Positions 1 to 15,989 of a DNA stretch of 64,000 bases are shown here, piece by piece. Below the pieces are notes generated by a model. It saw nothing but the letters and a program-made list of their open reading frames with translations, ran no database searches and was not told where the DNA came from. The stretch is from Parelaphostrongylus tenuis (lineage: Eukaryota; Nematoda; Chromadorea; Rhabditida; Metastrongylidae), in contig JAHQIW010005499.1 of NCBI GenBank assembly GCA_019055375.1, positions 1-64,000 of the forward strand. Reading direction: 5' to 3'. Made by a program: the position numbers and the translations under genes. Position 1 is the stretch's first letter. Every line of letters begins with the position of its first letter.

Positions 1-257
1 AGCCGTACAAACAAAACATTCTGAATGTGAAACATAATTTTGTTCTTTCTGCAACAGTGTGCTAAGAGGTTTTTTTTCCAGAAATCAAACTAAGTGCTGA
101 AATCTGCGGGGTTTCGAAGAACCATCAAAATTGTAGTAGCACGGCTCTGTCCAGCGAGAAAGCCTTCTGAAAAGTTCTTAGTCAAGAACGACCTTTCACG
201 TCCACAAAGGGTTAATTATACCTGCTTTGGAAGACTTAAGGTACATGCTATATTTAG

Positions 258-5300
<5,043 letters not shown>

Positions 5301-6071
5301 GTCATCCACCCTTCTGGTGCCCATTAACCTTCGCGGACGACAGCATAATCAGTTTTCTCAAGCGGCACCCGATTTTCTTCGTTCAATAAGTGTTCTTTTT
5401 CCTTTGTCACGTGAAAAACTTCACTTTTTGCACTTCTCTAATAACCGTAATTTTCTTACATGCTCATATACTTTTTGTGCATATGTGGATAAAACTCCAG
5501 GTGTAAAACGTTATTTTCTTTTCGCGCTCACAGCGCATCATAAAGACCTTTTTAAAAACCAAATTCAGCTTTGAATTCTTGAGGTTTGTGCTGCCGAATG
5601 AGTATCGGTATAATCTGATAAAAAGTCATCAAAGATTGTAGCCGAGCGAACAGAAATTGAGTGTGAACCGTAATTTTATTTTCGTTGTTACAATGCAATA
5701 ATCAGGGTTTCTCGAAAATTGGGCACGCTGTCGAAATCATCTAGATTTAAGCTTTCGAGTGACTACTAAAATCTTAGATAAAAAAGTCTGTACTGAAAGA
5801 AGACCTCAAGTTGTGGGATCAAAATGACTGCCGTCGTCCGTAAAGAGTTAAAGAATCACTGTCACAGATCATTATAAGTAAAAACTGTTTTCCTTACTGA
5901 AATGTAACTTGTTAAGATGTGAATTGATTGAGCAATTTTTGCTTTTTTTCGATGGAGAGTGCTATCTATGGGAATGTTTCTACTTGACTGATCCATGGGA
6001 ATGAATTCCTGTGCTAATGTAGGACCTCCTAGTTAACTGATTTGTATCTCCGTCTATTTATATATTCTTAG
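5301..6071. repeat. Intergenic; degenerate copies of the abundant GTTACAGCG repeat family
   Basis: After the ligase stop, the stretch repeats a pattern seen across the window: GAGTGTGAA, then a T-rich run, GTTACA or CTCACAGCGCA, a T/A-rich run, then a TTTAAGCTTTCGAGTGACTACTAA-like block (about 5,500-5,790). No gene is recognisable. Confidence 0.45.
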
Positions 6072-6196
6072 ATAAGTTCTCGACAACTTTCTCCTCTTGT
6101 TGATGTGTTGTTGGACAGGAAATTGCAGAACAAGATGTATATCAATTCTACTGAATACCTTAATAGACACAAGAAGTACTTCATTGATAATCACAG
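6072..6196 (+). CDS. Exon-like ORF, product not recognised
   Basis: An open frame of 41 codons is bounded by TATTCTTAG before 6072 and CACAG|GTTTTT after 6196, the same splice-site style as the LIG1 exons. The peptide is not low-complexity (it includes LVDVLLDRKLQNKMY and STEYLNRHKKYF). I do not recognise the family, and no neighbouring exon could be linked to it. It could be an isolated internal exon of a gene downstream of LIG1 or a decayed remnant. Confidence 0.35.
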
Positions 6197-6242
6197 GTTT
6201 TTGATGGGCGATTTCTAAGTTATATAACCTAAATGGGATAAC

Positions 6243-6475
6243 AGAGAGCGTGTGGCTCAGTGGTTAGAGATGCTCCGCAGCAACGCGTGGTTGATCAGAT
6301 CAATAATTCATGGTGCGATCCCGAGCCTAGGTCCGTCAAGCCTTCCGCCTCCAGGGTCAGCGATTTGGTACCAGACTTGTATGCAAGCATAACAGCGTTG
6401 GTTGATACATCGGTAATTCGCAGCAAATTATTGTGGAGGCCAGATATGCATTAAGTCGCCTCAAATGATGCTGGA
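6243..6475 (+). repeat. tRNA-derived SINE, forward copy
   Basis: An A-box-like TGGCTCAGTGGTTAGAG (about 6253-6269) is followed by a B-box-like GGTGCGATCCC (6312-6322), the layout of a pol III promoter. The tail contains TTGATACATCGGTA and GGCCAGATATGCATT. The same segments in the same order occur on the opposite strand at 7,250-7,483, which shows a repeat family. The cloverleaf is not intact, so this is a SINE and not a tRNA gene. Confidence 0.65.
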
Positions 6476-7249
6476 TGAAGATGAGTGCAGGACACATCCT
6501 CCAAGCACTATTGGTCAACTCCGTGGGCTTTTATCGTTTTGATGTAGTTAGGATGCAACGTTGTTAATCTCGACGAAAAAGATCGGGTTATCTGTGCAAT
6601 TCGTCAACAAAGAACTTTGGGTCTTAGAAGCGGCGAATTCCTGGAGTGAGTTCAAAGCAGTGCTCTGATCTGTAGGTGCTCTCTAAGCCTCTAGTTGAGA
6701 TGTCCGTAAAACGAGTAATTGCATAGCTGGAAGATGATGAGTATGGTGTATGCTGTGGATAAGCAACTTGTGCAGTTTGAGCGGTAGTAACCGTCTGTTA
6801 GATTTACCAATACATTCACTGCGACCGCGGGATGGGGTAGCGCACTGGTTTGTGATGCAGTGTGTCAGAAAGCAAAGCGCTGATTTGATCCTCTCCTCAA
6901 TACTCTCTTGGAATCAATCAAATGAACGCTTTTGGTGGACTGTCGCGGAAATTGCAAGGATATTCCTCTTGACAGGCACATCACGACACTCTCAAAGGAA
7001 TAGATGGAATCCTAAGCAGCTTTCGAAACACATGCGAATTCTTCAAAGATCTTTGTGGAGTATAAACGGGAGGAAACGAATCGAATGTAGAAAGTCCTGG
7101 GCTCACTGCAATTTGTCAAAACTGGTCGTGCACGGTGGATAGATAATATTCCAGCCATAAATCGCAAATGATCATTGATGACACACTAACTCCGGGAAAT
7201 TACTAAGGCTTCATTTCAGCTCAACACTTGTGCTAAATGTGTCATACAT
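6476..7249. other. DNA between the two inverted SINEs
   Basis: A 130-codon open frame (6,750-7,142, plus strand) exists but gives no recognisable protein and overlaps another tRNA-like piece at about 6,831-6,900 (GGGGTAGCGCACTGGTTTG and TTTGATCCTC). I treat it as non-coding. Confidence 0.35.
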
Positions 7250-7483
7250 TTGACGGCTATGATCAAGCATTGTTTAAGGTGATTGAATGCATATCTGGCC
7301 TTACAGTGACTCTCGGAGGTCTACCGATGTATCAGGTCAATGCTGCTATTCCCTTAGACGAGTCTGCTACCGAATCACCGGTATTCCAAAGCCGTGAAAG
7401 CCTTAGTAGATCTTGGGCGCCGAGTCGAATCATTGATCACTTGTGTGCCTCGGGAAACCTCTAACCAATAAGCCACGCGCTCC
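7250..7483 (-). repeat. tRNA-derived SINE, inverted copy
   Basis: Read on the minus strand it starts GGAGCGCGTGGCTTATTGG, continues TTAGAGG (A box) and has GATTCGACTCGG (B box near 7420-7431). It then has TGATACATCGGTA and GGCCAGATATGCATT, parallel to the copy at 6,243. A shorter relative lies near 22,140-22,190. Confidence 0.65.
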
Positions 7484-8990
7484 TTAAGTCATATTATCCT
7501 CTCCTATTAATATGTTTTCGAAGCAAAATATTCTTATTTCCGTGCACATATGAGATATCCTTAGAAAAATATCCATTTATGTGGACGTGTAACTATAGCA
7601 CATGGGGAACTGTAGTGTTGACCCTAAATTGTTTTTATATTGAAGATTTTTTCATAGCAAGGAACTACTGAGGTTCTTTTGTGCTAAAGGGCGACACATG
7701 AATAATCGACCCCATTCGCTGAACACAAATTTTTTTGTAGGAATGTTAATAATAGTTCGAAAGAATAAGTCTATGGCTAGAGCGCTGAGTGGAGGTTTTC
7801 TGAAAATATCCTTTTATAACGCTGTAAAATCCAAAATAAAATTATGTATCACACCCACCACACGCTTTCATTCTTATGACGCGTATAACTCGCTGGAAAC
7901 ACGAAAGCATACGAGCGTGTAGAGAAAATTTCGTAGTGTCTGAGCCAATCGCTCTATCTGGAGTTTCTTTCAAAGCCAAAAAATCCCCAATTGAATAACA
8001 GATTGCATCCCACATGTCTAACACCTTAGAACGTCAATCGATTGTCCCACTCCCGATCGCGCAGATCAGCCGGTAGGCAAGCTTGCCAAATATGTGAAAC
8101 TCGAACTTGTTCTTCTGCTACACTACAGTGAAACGCTCTTTCGCAGAAAATAGCTCGGCGTTGGAATCATTGAAATTCATGCTATCGAATGATTAATAGT
8201 AGTCTAAGGAAAGAGCTCTTTCCAGCTAGTTTTGAATCATAGATCTTTTCTTCCCCCTACAGCTTCATAAGAGTATTTTGAAAACAAGCACATTTTTGGG
8301 TTTTTCGAGACATGTGCTATCAAAAAAGTACTAGCAGTCTAAGTGAGGAGTTCTGTCCAGCGAAATATAAGCGAGATAAGAAAAGTGAGTGGTCTTGTAA
8401 AACAATTTTATTTTGGATTTGGCAGCGTTATAAAAGGAGGTTTTGAAAAGCGGCCATGAAGGACGCTAGCGAGAGAGTCCAGCTTTCGAATGATTACTAA
8501 CACTCCCTTGAAAAATCATAGTCGTGTGAATGAGGTCGTATAACAATTTGTCGCCGTCTAGCATGAAAGTACTACTATTGAGAGGGTCTTTCTGTCATGC
8601 CGACTTTGTACTGGAATTCCAAATGCTGTGTATCCTGTTTCTAACAGCAGAATAACAATGTATGTGAAATATGGTGGGTTTCGTTTTCGTTAATAATCTT
8701 AGTAAGAGCTGAGATTTTTTTTCAAATTGAAAGGGCTGCGGTTATTTTTGTCTTCTTACGCGTTAAAAAATTCATTGTTGCTAATACATCGTTTTTAAAA
8801 AGATCTATCTTATATTTGGTAAAGGCGGATCTCGCAACAACGTTCGCTAAAGCATACCAACCTCGGGTAAGGCTTTTTAGAAATTGTATCGAATGTTTAT
8901 TGCGAGGTTTTGCAAGCAGTCGCTGCCATTGATCAATTTTGTTCTACCAGCCACGATCCATCGACTGAAAGTGGTGACCACAGCTCAAAT
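7484..8990. repeat. Intergenic; copies of the abundant dispersed repeat in both orientations
   Basis: About 7,690-8,060 matches blocks at 25,590-25,990, 28,770-29,110 and 31,655-31,860 (shared TTTTATAACG.TGTA, then TGTAGAGAAA.TTTCGTAGT, then CCCAATTGAATAACA). About 8,400-8,600 is the same family inverted (GCGTTATAAAAGGA, CAGCTTTCGAATGATTACTA). No gene is recognised. Confidence 0.55.
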
Positions 8991-8996
8991 TTTTTG

Positions 8997-9224
8997 TGTA
9001 CAACACTCTGTGTTTGGTGAGTTCTTCACTGGACATAGAGTGTAAAACGTACGTCGTCGCTAACTCTTATTGTGGGAACTGGAGCACCCACAGAGATTAG
9101 CAAAAGACGAGAAAGGGCAACTGCCCGACTGACGAGATCGCAAGATCGAAACACATGTATCGGGCTCTATAAGTCAGCCCTCATTGACAGACCACTGACA
9201 TGCGTGGCTCAAATAATGATTAGC
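8997..9224 (+). repeat. Half-MITE, first copy of a local duplication
   Basis: It runs from GTACAACACTCTGTGTTTGG through CTCTATAAGTCAGCC to TGCGTGGCTCAAATAAT. The end matches the terminal repeat of the hairpin MITE at 14,644-14,989. A near-identical copy follows at 9,315-9,512. Confidence 0.6.
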
Positions 9225-9314
9225 AGGCATATTGAAATTTGAGCTGTGGTCTTAAGAAAACACTCAAAATGGAAGATATGTTATATTAAATATACTAGCC
9301 ACGAGCATTCGAGT

Positions 9315-9512
9315 GTACATTACTCTGTGTTTGGTGAGTTCTTACGTCGTCGCTAACTCTTATTGTGGGGACTGGAGCACCCACAGAGATTAGCAAAAGA
9401 CGAGAAAGGGCAAGTGCTCGACTGACGAGATCGCAATATCGAAACACGTGTATCGGGCTCTATAAGTCAGCCCTCATTGACAGACCACTGACAAGCGTGG
9501 CTCAAATAATTC
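9315..9512 (+). repeat. Half-MITE, second copy of a local duplication
   Basis: It repeats 8,997-9,224 with few changes and a deletion of about 24 bp after GTGAGTTCTT. It ends in GTGGCTCAAATAATT and is directly followed by the truncated RTE fragment. Confidence 0.6.
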
Positions 9513-10660
9513 TTTTTCATAGTCAGTGGAAGTTAGGATTAAGAGCAGGTGGTACACTCGACAGACTTGAGTGACCCGTGATACGGTTTGACTGTGGTCC
9601 ATATAGCGGAATCCTCTACGGGATTCTGCTTGTTCAATTGGTTGAGCCTCATCCAAACTTCCTGATGTGCGCAGAAGGATGATCTTCGTAAAAAGCTTGT
9701 AAAGTATGCTTAACAAGCAGATTAAGCGATAGTTGCAGAGATCCCTTCGGTTACCCTTTAATGGATGATGATTGTGCGCAAATTCCTCCAGTGGTCTGGA
9801 ATTTTTTCCTTTGAGGGTAAGATGTTGTATGTGCCGCGAGAAGTGCACGTAATTATAGCCTCCGGCTTGCAGCAAATCGGAAGAGATGTTATCAAGACCT
9901 GGAACAGTGACTTTTTCATGCTTTCTGACGCGACTCGAACTTCAGAGGGCAGAATCCTAGGTCGTTTTTTTCTCCAGTAGAGAGTACCGGGTCGAAGACG
10001 GGGATGGTGGAACGAAAAAGATTGGTGTAGAATTTTTTCATTATCAATCCCATATCATGGCGGGAAGTTTTTGTGATCCTGTCTTCGTTCATCAGCGCTG
10101 ACAGCGGAGCACTGTAATCACACAGATTCCGACGGCACTTGTTCAGGCTAGATCTTTCTTGTGCTGCTTCCAAAGTTTCTTGTGTCGGTACCGATGATCC
10201 TTCTGGAAAGCTCTTCTGCAGCTGGTATTTGATATCAATCGAGCTAAATGTGTTGCATTAGGATCAAGCTTCAGCTTCCTTCGCTTTTCGAGCAACTCCC
10301 TCGTGGTGGAGGAGATGCGATTGGGTCTTATGGATTAAGCAACTGAAACTAAGCCGGCGCGCCTTTTTAATCTTTGGACAAGTGGCTCGTAGTCTTCAGT
10401 CGAATCATCCTTAATCTGCCAGTCGTGGTTGGATAGGATTTCGTCTAGAATGTTCCCGTCGTGGAGGTCGTCGTTTCCAAGAAATTTGTTCGGCATCCGG
10501 TCCTAGCAGTCCAATTTCCTTCCAGTTGATTCGGAATGATATTGAGACCAAATCAATAAACAAAATAAGAGGGAATGAATAAAGTTGACCGTCCGATTGA
10601 GGATGTTTCATGGTCGTAAAGACCCTTTTGACGATATCGTTTCCAAGGAATATCTTCATA
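9513..10660 (-). pseudogene. RTE-type LINE fragment (linker and reverse transcriptase), broken
   Basis: Read on the minus strand, separate frames give an endonuclease-side piece (10,411-10,520), a linker piece (9,916-10,173; KCRRNLCDYSAPLSALMNED) and an RT piece (9,474-9,875; NYRLICLLSILYKLFTKII, then SLDEAQPIEQ and TDYEKE). The order matches RTE-clade retrotransposons, which encode one polyprotein of AP endonuclease and RT. It is cut inside RT palm motif A at about 9,513, exactly at the edge of a MITE, and lacks the catalytic FADD block. Frameshifts separate the pieces, so it is dead. It is a different, more diverged RTE family than the copy at 10.8-14.2 kb. The limit near 10,560-10,660 is uncertain. 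Confidence 0.75.
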
Positions 10661-11776
10661 AGAGCGGATCCGTTAATCGAAAGTCCTATTAGATGATTCG
10701 GAGAATATTACAATATAAGAATATAAGAGATGTTTGAATCGAAATCAATAATTATCGGAAAGGAAAGGAGAGATTAACCGACCGCTCAGGGGCGGTGTAG
10801 GGAGGACAATATGTATATTCTGCCACTATATATATCCACGGACCTCCCTCTTTGAAGAATCCCGCCCGGATAGTCGCTGGGGTACATGGCGCGTCCTCAG
10901 GTGGTGGATAGGGAAATAAACGCGAACCAAAAGCGATCGTGTGCTTCCCGGAGATGCAGGTGGATTCAGAGGATGAGCTCCCTGTTTCTGCAGCGCCGAC
11001 TTGGCAAAAACTCTATTTATACGAGTCGAGTCGGCCAAAAGCCTGCAATCAAGCGGCTAGGAACTACATGGGATGCGGTTAGGAGTCGCCTCCAACAAAC
11101 AAACTCCTCCCGCTCCTTCGAGAGAGGCTGGCAGCTACTCGTGAGTACCCAGCCCCCACGTTTAGAGCCTGGCAATATACATTGGGTACAAAAATGCCAA
11201 AAACAGTCACAAATCTGGGCCTCATTCCTCTGACCCCGAAGGAACCCCTGGAACGGCAGCGCCAGATAGGACGAGTACGTAGTTTGCTAAAATCTCAGGG
11301 CCGAACTAGGCTGCCAAGATCGAAGCGGACTAAAATGACGATCTGTACCTACAATGCAGATCCCTCTCACGAATTCGCTGTAGAAGATCTATTGATTCAA
11401 GCAAAAAGAATAAGGTACGACGTCATTGGCCTGGCTGAGACGAGAAGGCGCTATCTTTTTCACGCTGTTTATGACACCGGAGAAGATGTGTTCTTGGTAC
11501 ATGCGATCGCAGAAGTGTCGGCGGCGTTGGCGTCCTCGTCAAATCGAATTTGACCGTGAGCATTGATTCGTTTGAGCAACTAACAACCCGTATCGGACTA
11601 TTACGGTTGAAACGATGTGGTACTACGCCGGCTTTGACCATTTTTGTTGCTTACGCACCAACATCAATCTATGACGAAGACGAAGTGGAAGCGTGCTATG
11701 TGGACCTCGAAAAATTCTTCAGAGAAGATCATACATTCTTCAAGGTCATTGTCGGAGATTTTAGCGCAAAAATTTG

Positions 11777-11987
11777 AAAAAAGAATGCTTTAAGCCTAAA
11801 CGAGGTTGGTACGCCAGGGTCATACACCGGTGTTTCGGAGGTTTCGGCCTCCTCGTCAGTGACCCCCGCCCTACATTAAGTCCTGCGTTGTAGCAAGGAG
11901 GGAGGCGTATGTGATGATGGCACAGTGTACAAAGACACTGGTCCATCACCACCTCTCAGTCGATGGAGGCTTAAAGCATTCTTTTTT
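11777..11987. mobile_element. MITE inserted in the RTE endonuclease (left arm)
   Basis: The element has perfect terminal inverted repeats of about 21 bp: AAAAAAGAATGCTTTAAGCC at the left and its complement ending at 11,987. It breaks the endonuclease frame right after VGDFSAKI. Flanking GCGCAAAAATTTGA and GCGAAAATTTGA (about 12,040-12,052) suggest the disturbed segment reaches to about 12,050. No coding capacity. Confidence 0.8.
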
Positions 11988-13027
11988 GACATTATTTTGA
12001 ATGTTTTTTGCTAGGTTTTAAAAAACAGTCGATATGATGAAGCGAAAATTTGACCCAGAAGAGCGTCTGCAGAACGTCACATAGGGACCCATGGACTACA
12101 ATGGAACAGGGTGAGAGGCTATATGAGTTCAGCATGACTACCCAAACCATCCATAGTAACTCGCAATTCCAAATAACTCTTTCTCAGCGATGGACGTGGG
12201 AGTCTTCCAGTGGAGAGTACCATAATAAAATAGACCACGTCTTAGTAAATCGATGGTTTTGCCTGACCGATGTCGTTGTTGTTCCTAAGGTCTACACTGG
12301 ATCAGACCATCGTCTTTCGCGCAAGGCTCCTTTTTCGCGGAAAGGAGAGAAATCCGCTAAATTCAAACAACGAAGTCCCAGAACTACCATAAACTGGGAT
12401 GTATTCAAATCATTAGTCGGCTTTTGGAAAGATCCCGTTGTCGGCAACATCGACGAAGAATGCGATCGACTCGTTGAATATCTTTAAGTTAGCACTATGA
12501 AGGCCAAGAGTCCCAAGGTCACGAAGGGACGCTCGTCTGCGCAGACACTCGAGCTGATACGTCAACGTGGAACCGCACGAACTGCAGGCAACCGAAACTA
12601 AACGTCCGAACTTACGAAATGCTACAGAGAAGCGATAAAAGAAGACCTCGAACAGAGAAGAGCAGCAGTAATGGCAGAAGCCGAAATTCGGCATGCTATA
12701 TCGTCGGTGAAGAACAGAACAACACGCGGTCCAGACAGGATTAGACCAGAACACCTTTAGAACCTCCCGGCAGCTCTCATCAACACCGTGACTCGGCTCT
12801 TCACTCGCTACCTGTCAGAATGCAAGGTCCCTATTCAATGGAAAGCCAGCAAGACCGTATTGTTGTTCAAAAAGCGAGACCTTCAAGACATAGGCAATTA
12901 CCGCCCAATCTGCTTGCTGCCCGTTGTCTATAAACTCTTTACTCGAATCATCCTAAACAGGATTGACAGAACACTGGACGAAGGACAGCCATGCGAACAA
13001 GCAGGGTTCCGAAAATGATTCAATACC

Positions 13028-13594
13028 ATGGACCACATTCACACGCTTACAAGACTCATCGAAGTTTTGCGAGAGTACAGGAAACAACTCTGTCTCACTT
13101 TCATCGTTCTGAAGAAAGCCTTCAATTCAGTGGAAACAGAAGCGGTTATAGAGGCTCTGAATAACCAAGGCGTCCCTACTCGGCACATAGTGATCCATCG
13201 TGAGCTTTATAAAGATTTCACGACCAAGATATCTCCATTCTACAACAATGTCACCATTGACGTAAGAAGAACAGTTCGACAAGGCGATACAATTTCGCCA
13301 AAACTATGCACTGCCATCCTACAAAACGTCATGCGAACATTAGAATGGGACGATATGGGAGTGAAAATTGATGGTCGACAATTAAACCATTTTAGCTTTG
13401 CTGACGATATCGTCCTCATAACACCAAACATCAGTCAAGCTGAACGAATGTTGACCGATTTCGATAACGCCTGTGGAAAGATTGGTCTTCAACTGAATCT
13501 AAGGAAAGCAATGTTCATGAGGAACGGATGGGTTTCGAATGCCCTATTCGCGTTCAACGGAACGACAATCTCCGAATGCTCCAGTTACGTCTAA
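13028..13594 (+). pseudogene. RTE reverse transcriptase palm domain, largest open part (left arm)
   Basis: This 188-codon frame holds the RT palm: LCLTFIVLKKAFNSVETEAV (motif A region), RQGDTISPKL (motif B), and HFSFADDIVLI (motif C with FADD). The change of the motif A aspartate to valine would remove a metal ligand. The frame is shut by stops on both sides. An identical frame is on the minus strand at 61,875-62,441. Confidence 0.85.
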
Positions 13595-14222
13595 CTAGGT
13601 CGTGAAATCAACATGATGAACGACCTAGTTCCAGAGTTGAGCGGGAGGAAACGAGCGGCTTGGGGAACGTTTAAGAGGATCGAAGATGTAGTGAAGAGGA
13701 CAAAGAACATCCGACTCTGTGCCCACCTTTTCGACTCGACAATTACCCCTGCCTTAACGTATGCAGCAGAAACCTGGTCGCTACGTAAGCAGGATGAAAG
13801 ATCACTTGCCGTTATCGAACGCGCAGTCGAAAGGTCGATGCTAGGAGTATCTCGTATTTCGCAAATGAGACAAAGGATCCGAACTTCCGACCTACGTCAA
13901 CGATCGAAAGTCAGAGACGCCGTTCTACACGCCAGGATATCGAAAATAAGGTGGGCCGGACACGTGATGCGCTTCAACGACAACCGATGGACGAGAGCCG
14001 TTGCCGACTGGACTCTTCGGGACGTCAAGCGCTCTAGAGGAAGACCACTGACCCGTTGTTCCGATTTTTTCACGAAAGCGATAGAAGAAAGATATGATGC
14101 TCAGTGAATTCGTAGAGCGAGGAGGACCCACTGGGCTACTCTTGCACGCGATAGGGAAAAATGGAAGAGTTGCTGGTACCCGCTCAATTCACTCGACGAT
14201 CAACGGGACGACAGGTGACAGA

Positions 14223-14224
<2 letters not shown>

Positions 14225-14266
<42 letters not shown>

Positions 14267-14441
14267 CATGTACATATGCATACACATGTGCATGTGTATA
14301 TATACATGTGTACGTACATACGTATGCGCATATATGTATATATACAGATAACATATTGCATATACATAAGCATGTGTATATGCACATGTATACATGCATA
14401 CGCATGTTTATATGCATATATATACACACATGTATACGTAA
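14225..14441. repeat. AT microsatellite plus long alternating purine-pyrimidine tract
   Basis: About 38 bp of (AT)n at the RTE 3' end passes into about 180 bp of mixed TA, CA, TG and CG dinucleotides that alternate purine and pyrimidine almost without break. All open frames here (YIYIYI, HVHMH) are simple-sequence artefacts. The same tract is in the right arm at 61,029-61,245. Confidence 0.85.
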
Positions 14442-14643
14442 TGGTGAGTGATATGAAAACCTTGAGGCTCTGCTCGAAGTTGAACCCTCGTTTACCATTT
14501 CCTGCCGAGCTTCATAGTTTTGCCTTTCATCTATGTGTTTCCATTTCACTCTTACCTTTGTCACTCAGGAAATTTTCACCAGTATATTGGGTCAGCAAGA
14601 AATTTTCCAATTTTTTTCCGTTTTTTAATATGCTAAATAATCG

Positions 14644-14989
14644 TTTTCAGCCATGCATGTCATTTGGTCTGTTATAAGGACTGACTTATAGAGCCCGATA
14701 CACGTGTTTCAACCTTGACGGTCTCATCAGTCGGGCTGTACCCTTCTCGTCTTATGCCAATCCTCTCGGGGCGAACATGGTAAAATAATGATACCATCCA
14801 TGATCAATCGAGTGTACAACAATGTGTGTTCTGTGATAATCTCACTCGATATAGAGTGTAAAATGTTCGTCGTCGCCTACTCTTAGTATAAGTACCGCCC
14901 GACTGATGAGACCGTTAGTGTTGAAACACGTGTATCGTGCTCTATAAGTCAGCCCTTATAACAGACCACATGACATGCGTGGCTCAAAA
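14644..14989. mobile_element. Hairpin MITE, GAGCCAYGCATG family (left arm)
   Basis: The two ends are inverted repeats of about 90 bp: AGCCATGCATGTCATTTGG, GACTTATAGAG and ACACGTGTTTCAAC at the left, and their complements ending TGACATGCGTGGCTC at the right. The centre is about 150 bp. There is no ORF of note. Confidence 0.8.
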
Positions 14990-15510
14990 ATGACTATTCT
15001 CCGTTTTTGTTAATTATTTTTCATGCATTTAAGTTTGTGTTTTTGCTCTTGTTGGGAGCAACTTCTTGCCGTTATTTTGATTTATAACACTTACACATTT
15101 GTTTTGAGTTGAAATTGTCGCAGGAGCACAACGAATGCTGATGCTGCACGAGTGTCGTTTGGGTTCAAGTGCTGTTTTGGTACGCAACGATACTGCTGTG
15201 ACATCAACAGCCGTTTTTGCTTTTGGGACATTTCTAAATGAAAACAATTGTGTCAAATGTTATATATCAAAATAATCACACAAAGCTCCTCTAAAAGATA
15301 GTGAAAACAAAAACTCTGAGACATCAAAAAATAATTAGCAAAAAAGGAAAAGTTCTTGTCAACCGAATATCACCTTCATAATATGTAACGGATGGACCAC
15401 TCATTTCTTTTATGAGCGGCGATTTTGTTTTCACATGTGCGAACTGCATTATGAATCATTTTCCCCATCCAGCTACTATGTAGTTTCGAAATTTGAGGTG
15501 ATCATTTAAC

Positions 15511-15886
15511 AGTAATGAGTGGTATGGAAAACATTCGATATGAGGCGGGAGTTGAGCACTTGTTTCAGCTTTAAGGGGTTCGGTTTGATAACCACATATT
15601 GGCATCGAACCCAGTTACGCTGAAAACTATTTGGAATGTAAATCAGTTTTAACTTTTCAGTTTTACTGCTTTTTAGCAGGAGTGCGCAGTTTTACATCTA
15701 GGACTGTTGAATGAATGACATAGTTGCTTAGAGATTGCTTACTGAAAGCCACGGTAATTTATATTATAGAAAGTGTGATAGCAGAACGGTGGCATCGGCG
15801 ATCCTTCCTCTTCCCTTCCCCGACATGGGTGGGGCGTAGGTTCAACTCTCGGTTGATGTCGAATGTTTTGCATACCACTCAGTACT
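15511..15886. mobile_element. MITE with about 35-bp terminal inverted repeats and a tRNA-like right half (left arm)
   Basis: AGTAATGAGTGGTATGGAAA followed by ACATTCGA (15,511-15,538) pairs with TCGAATGTTTTGCATACCAC then TCAGTACT (about 15,859-15,886). The right half also contains a B-box-like AGGTTCAACTCTCGG. Related termini occur near 2,590. The mirror copy is 59,584-59,959. Confidence 0.6.
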
Positions 15887-15989
15887 CTTAGATGTTATTT
15901 GTAACATCATACCAGTGCTAGAAATCGTGAGAAAGAATGATGAATTCACTTGGTTTATAAAATCTGGGTATTGCCTCAGTCCATCCGAA

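Larger units (their letters stand above)
10841..14224 (+). pseudogene. RTE-type LINE, nearly full length, broken (left-arm copy)
   Basis: A 5' leader (10,841-11,334) is followed by an AP-endonuclease frame from 11,335 (TICTYN.., DVIGLAETRRR, and later IDHVLVNRWFCLTD and GSDHR). The RT domain follows (NYRPICLLPVVYKLFTRII; KKAFNS; FADD at 13,397-13,408), then a C-terminal region ending about 14,107 (KIRWAGHVMRFNDNRWTRAV). RTE elements copy themselves by target-primed reverse transcription. This copy is inactive: it has stops at about 12,487 and 13,016 and frame breaks near 11,553. A MITE interrupts the endonuclease, about 240 bp is missing near 12,682, and the first palm aspartate is replaced (FIVLKKAF where FIDLKKAF is usual). 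The 3' end runs into (AT)n, typical of RTE tails. The inner part (from 11,469) belongs to the giant inverted repeat. Confidence 0.88.

Noticed and set aside
6243..6330. A genuine tRNA gene at the A/B-box pair
   Set aside because: Acceptor and anticodon stems do not form; the body and the second copy show a SINE.
10841..14224. An active retrotransposon
   Set aside because: Stops, frameshifts, a MITE insertion, an internal deletion and loss of a palm aspartate are all visible.
14161..14677. Long open frames rich in Tyr-Ile and His-Val repeats on both strands
   Set aside because: They are translations of the AT/CA dinucleotide tract and occur in all frames; simple sequence, not protein.
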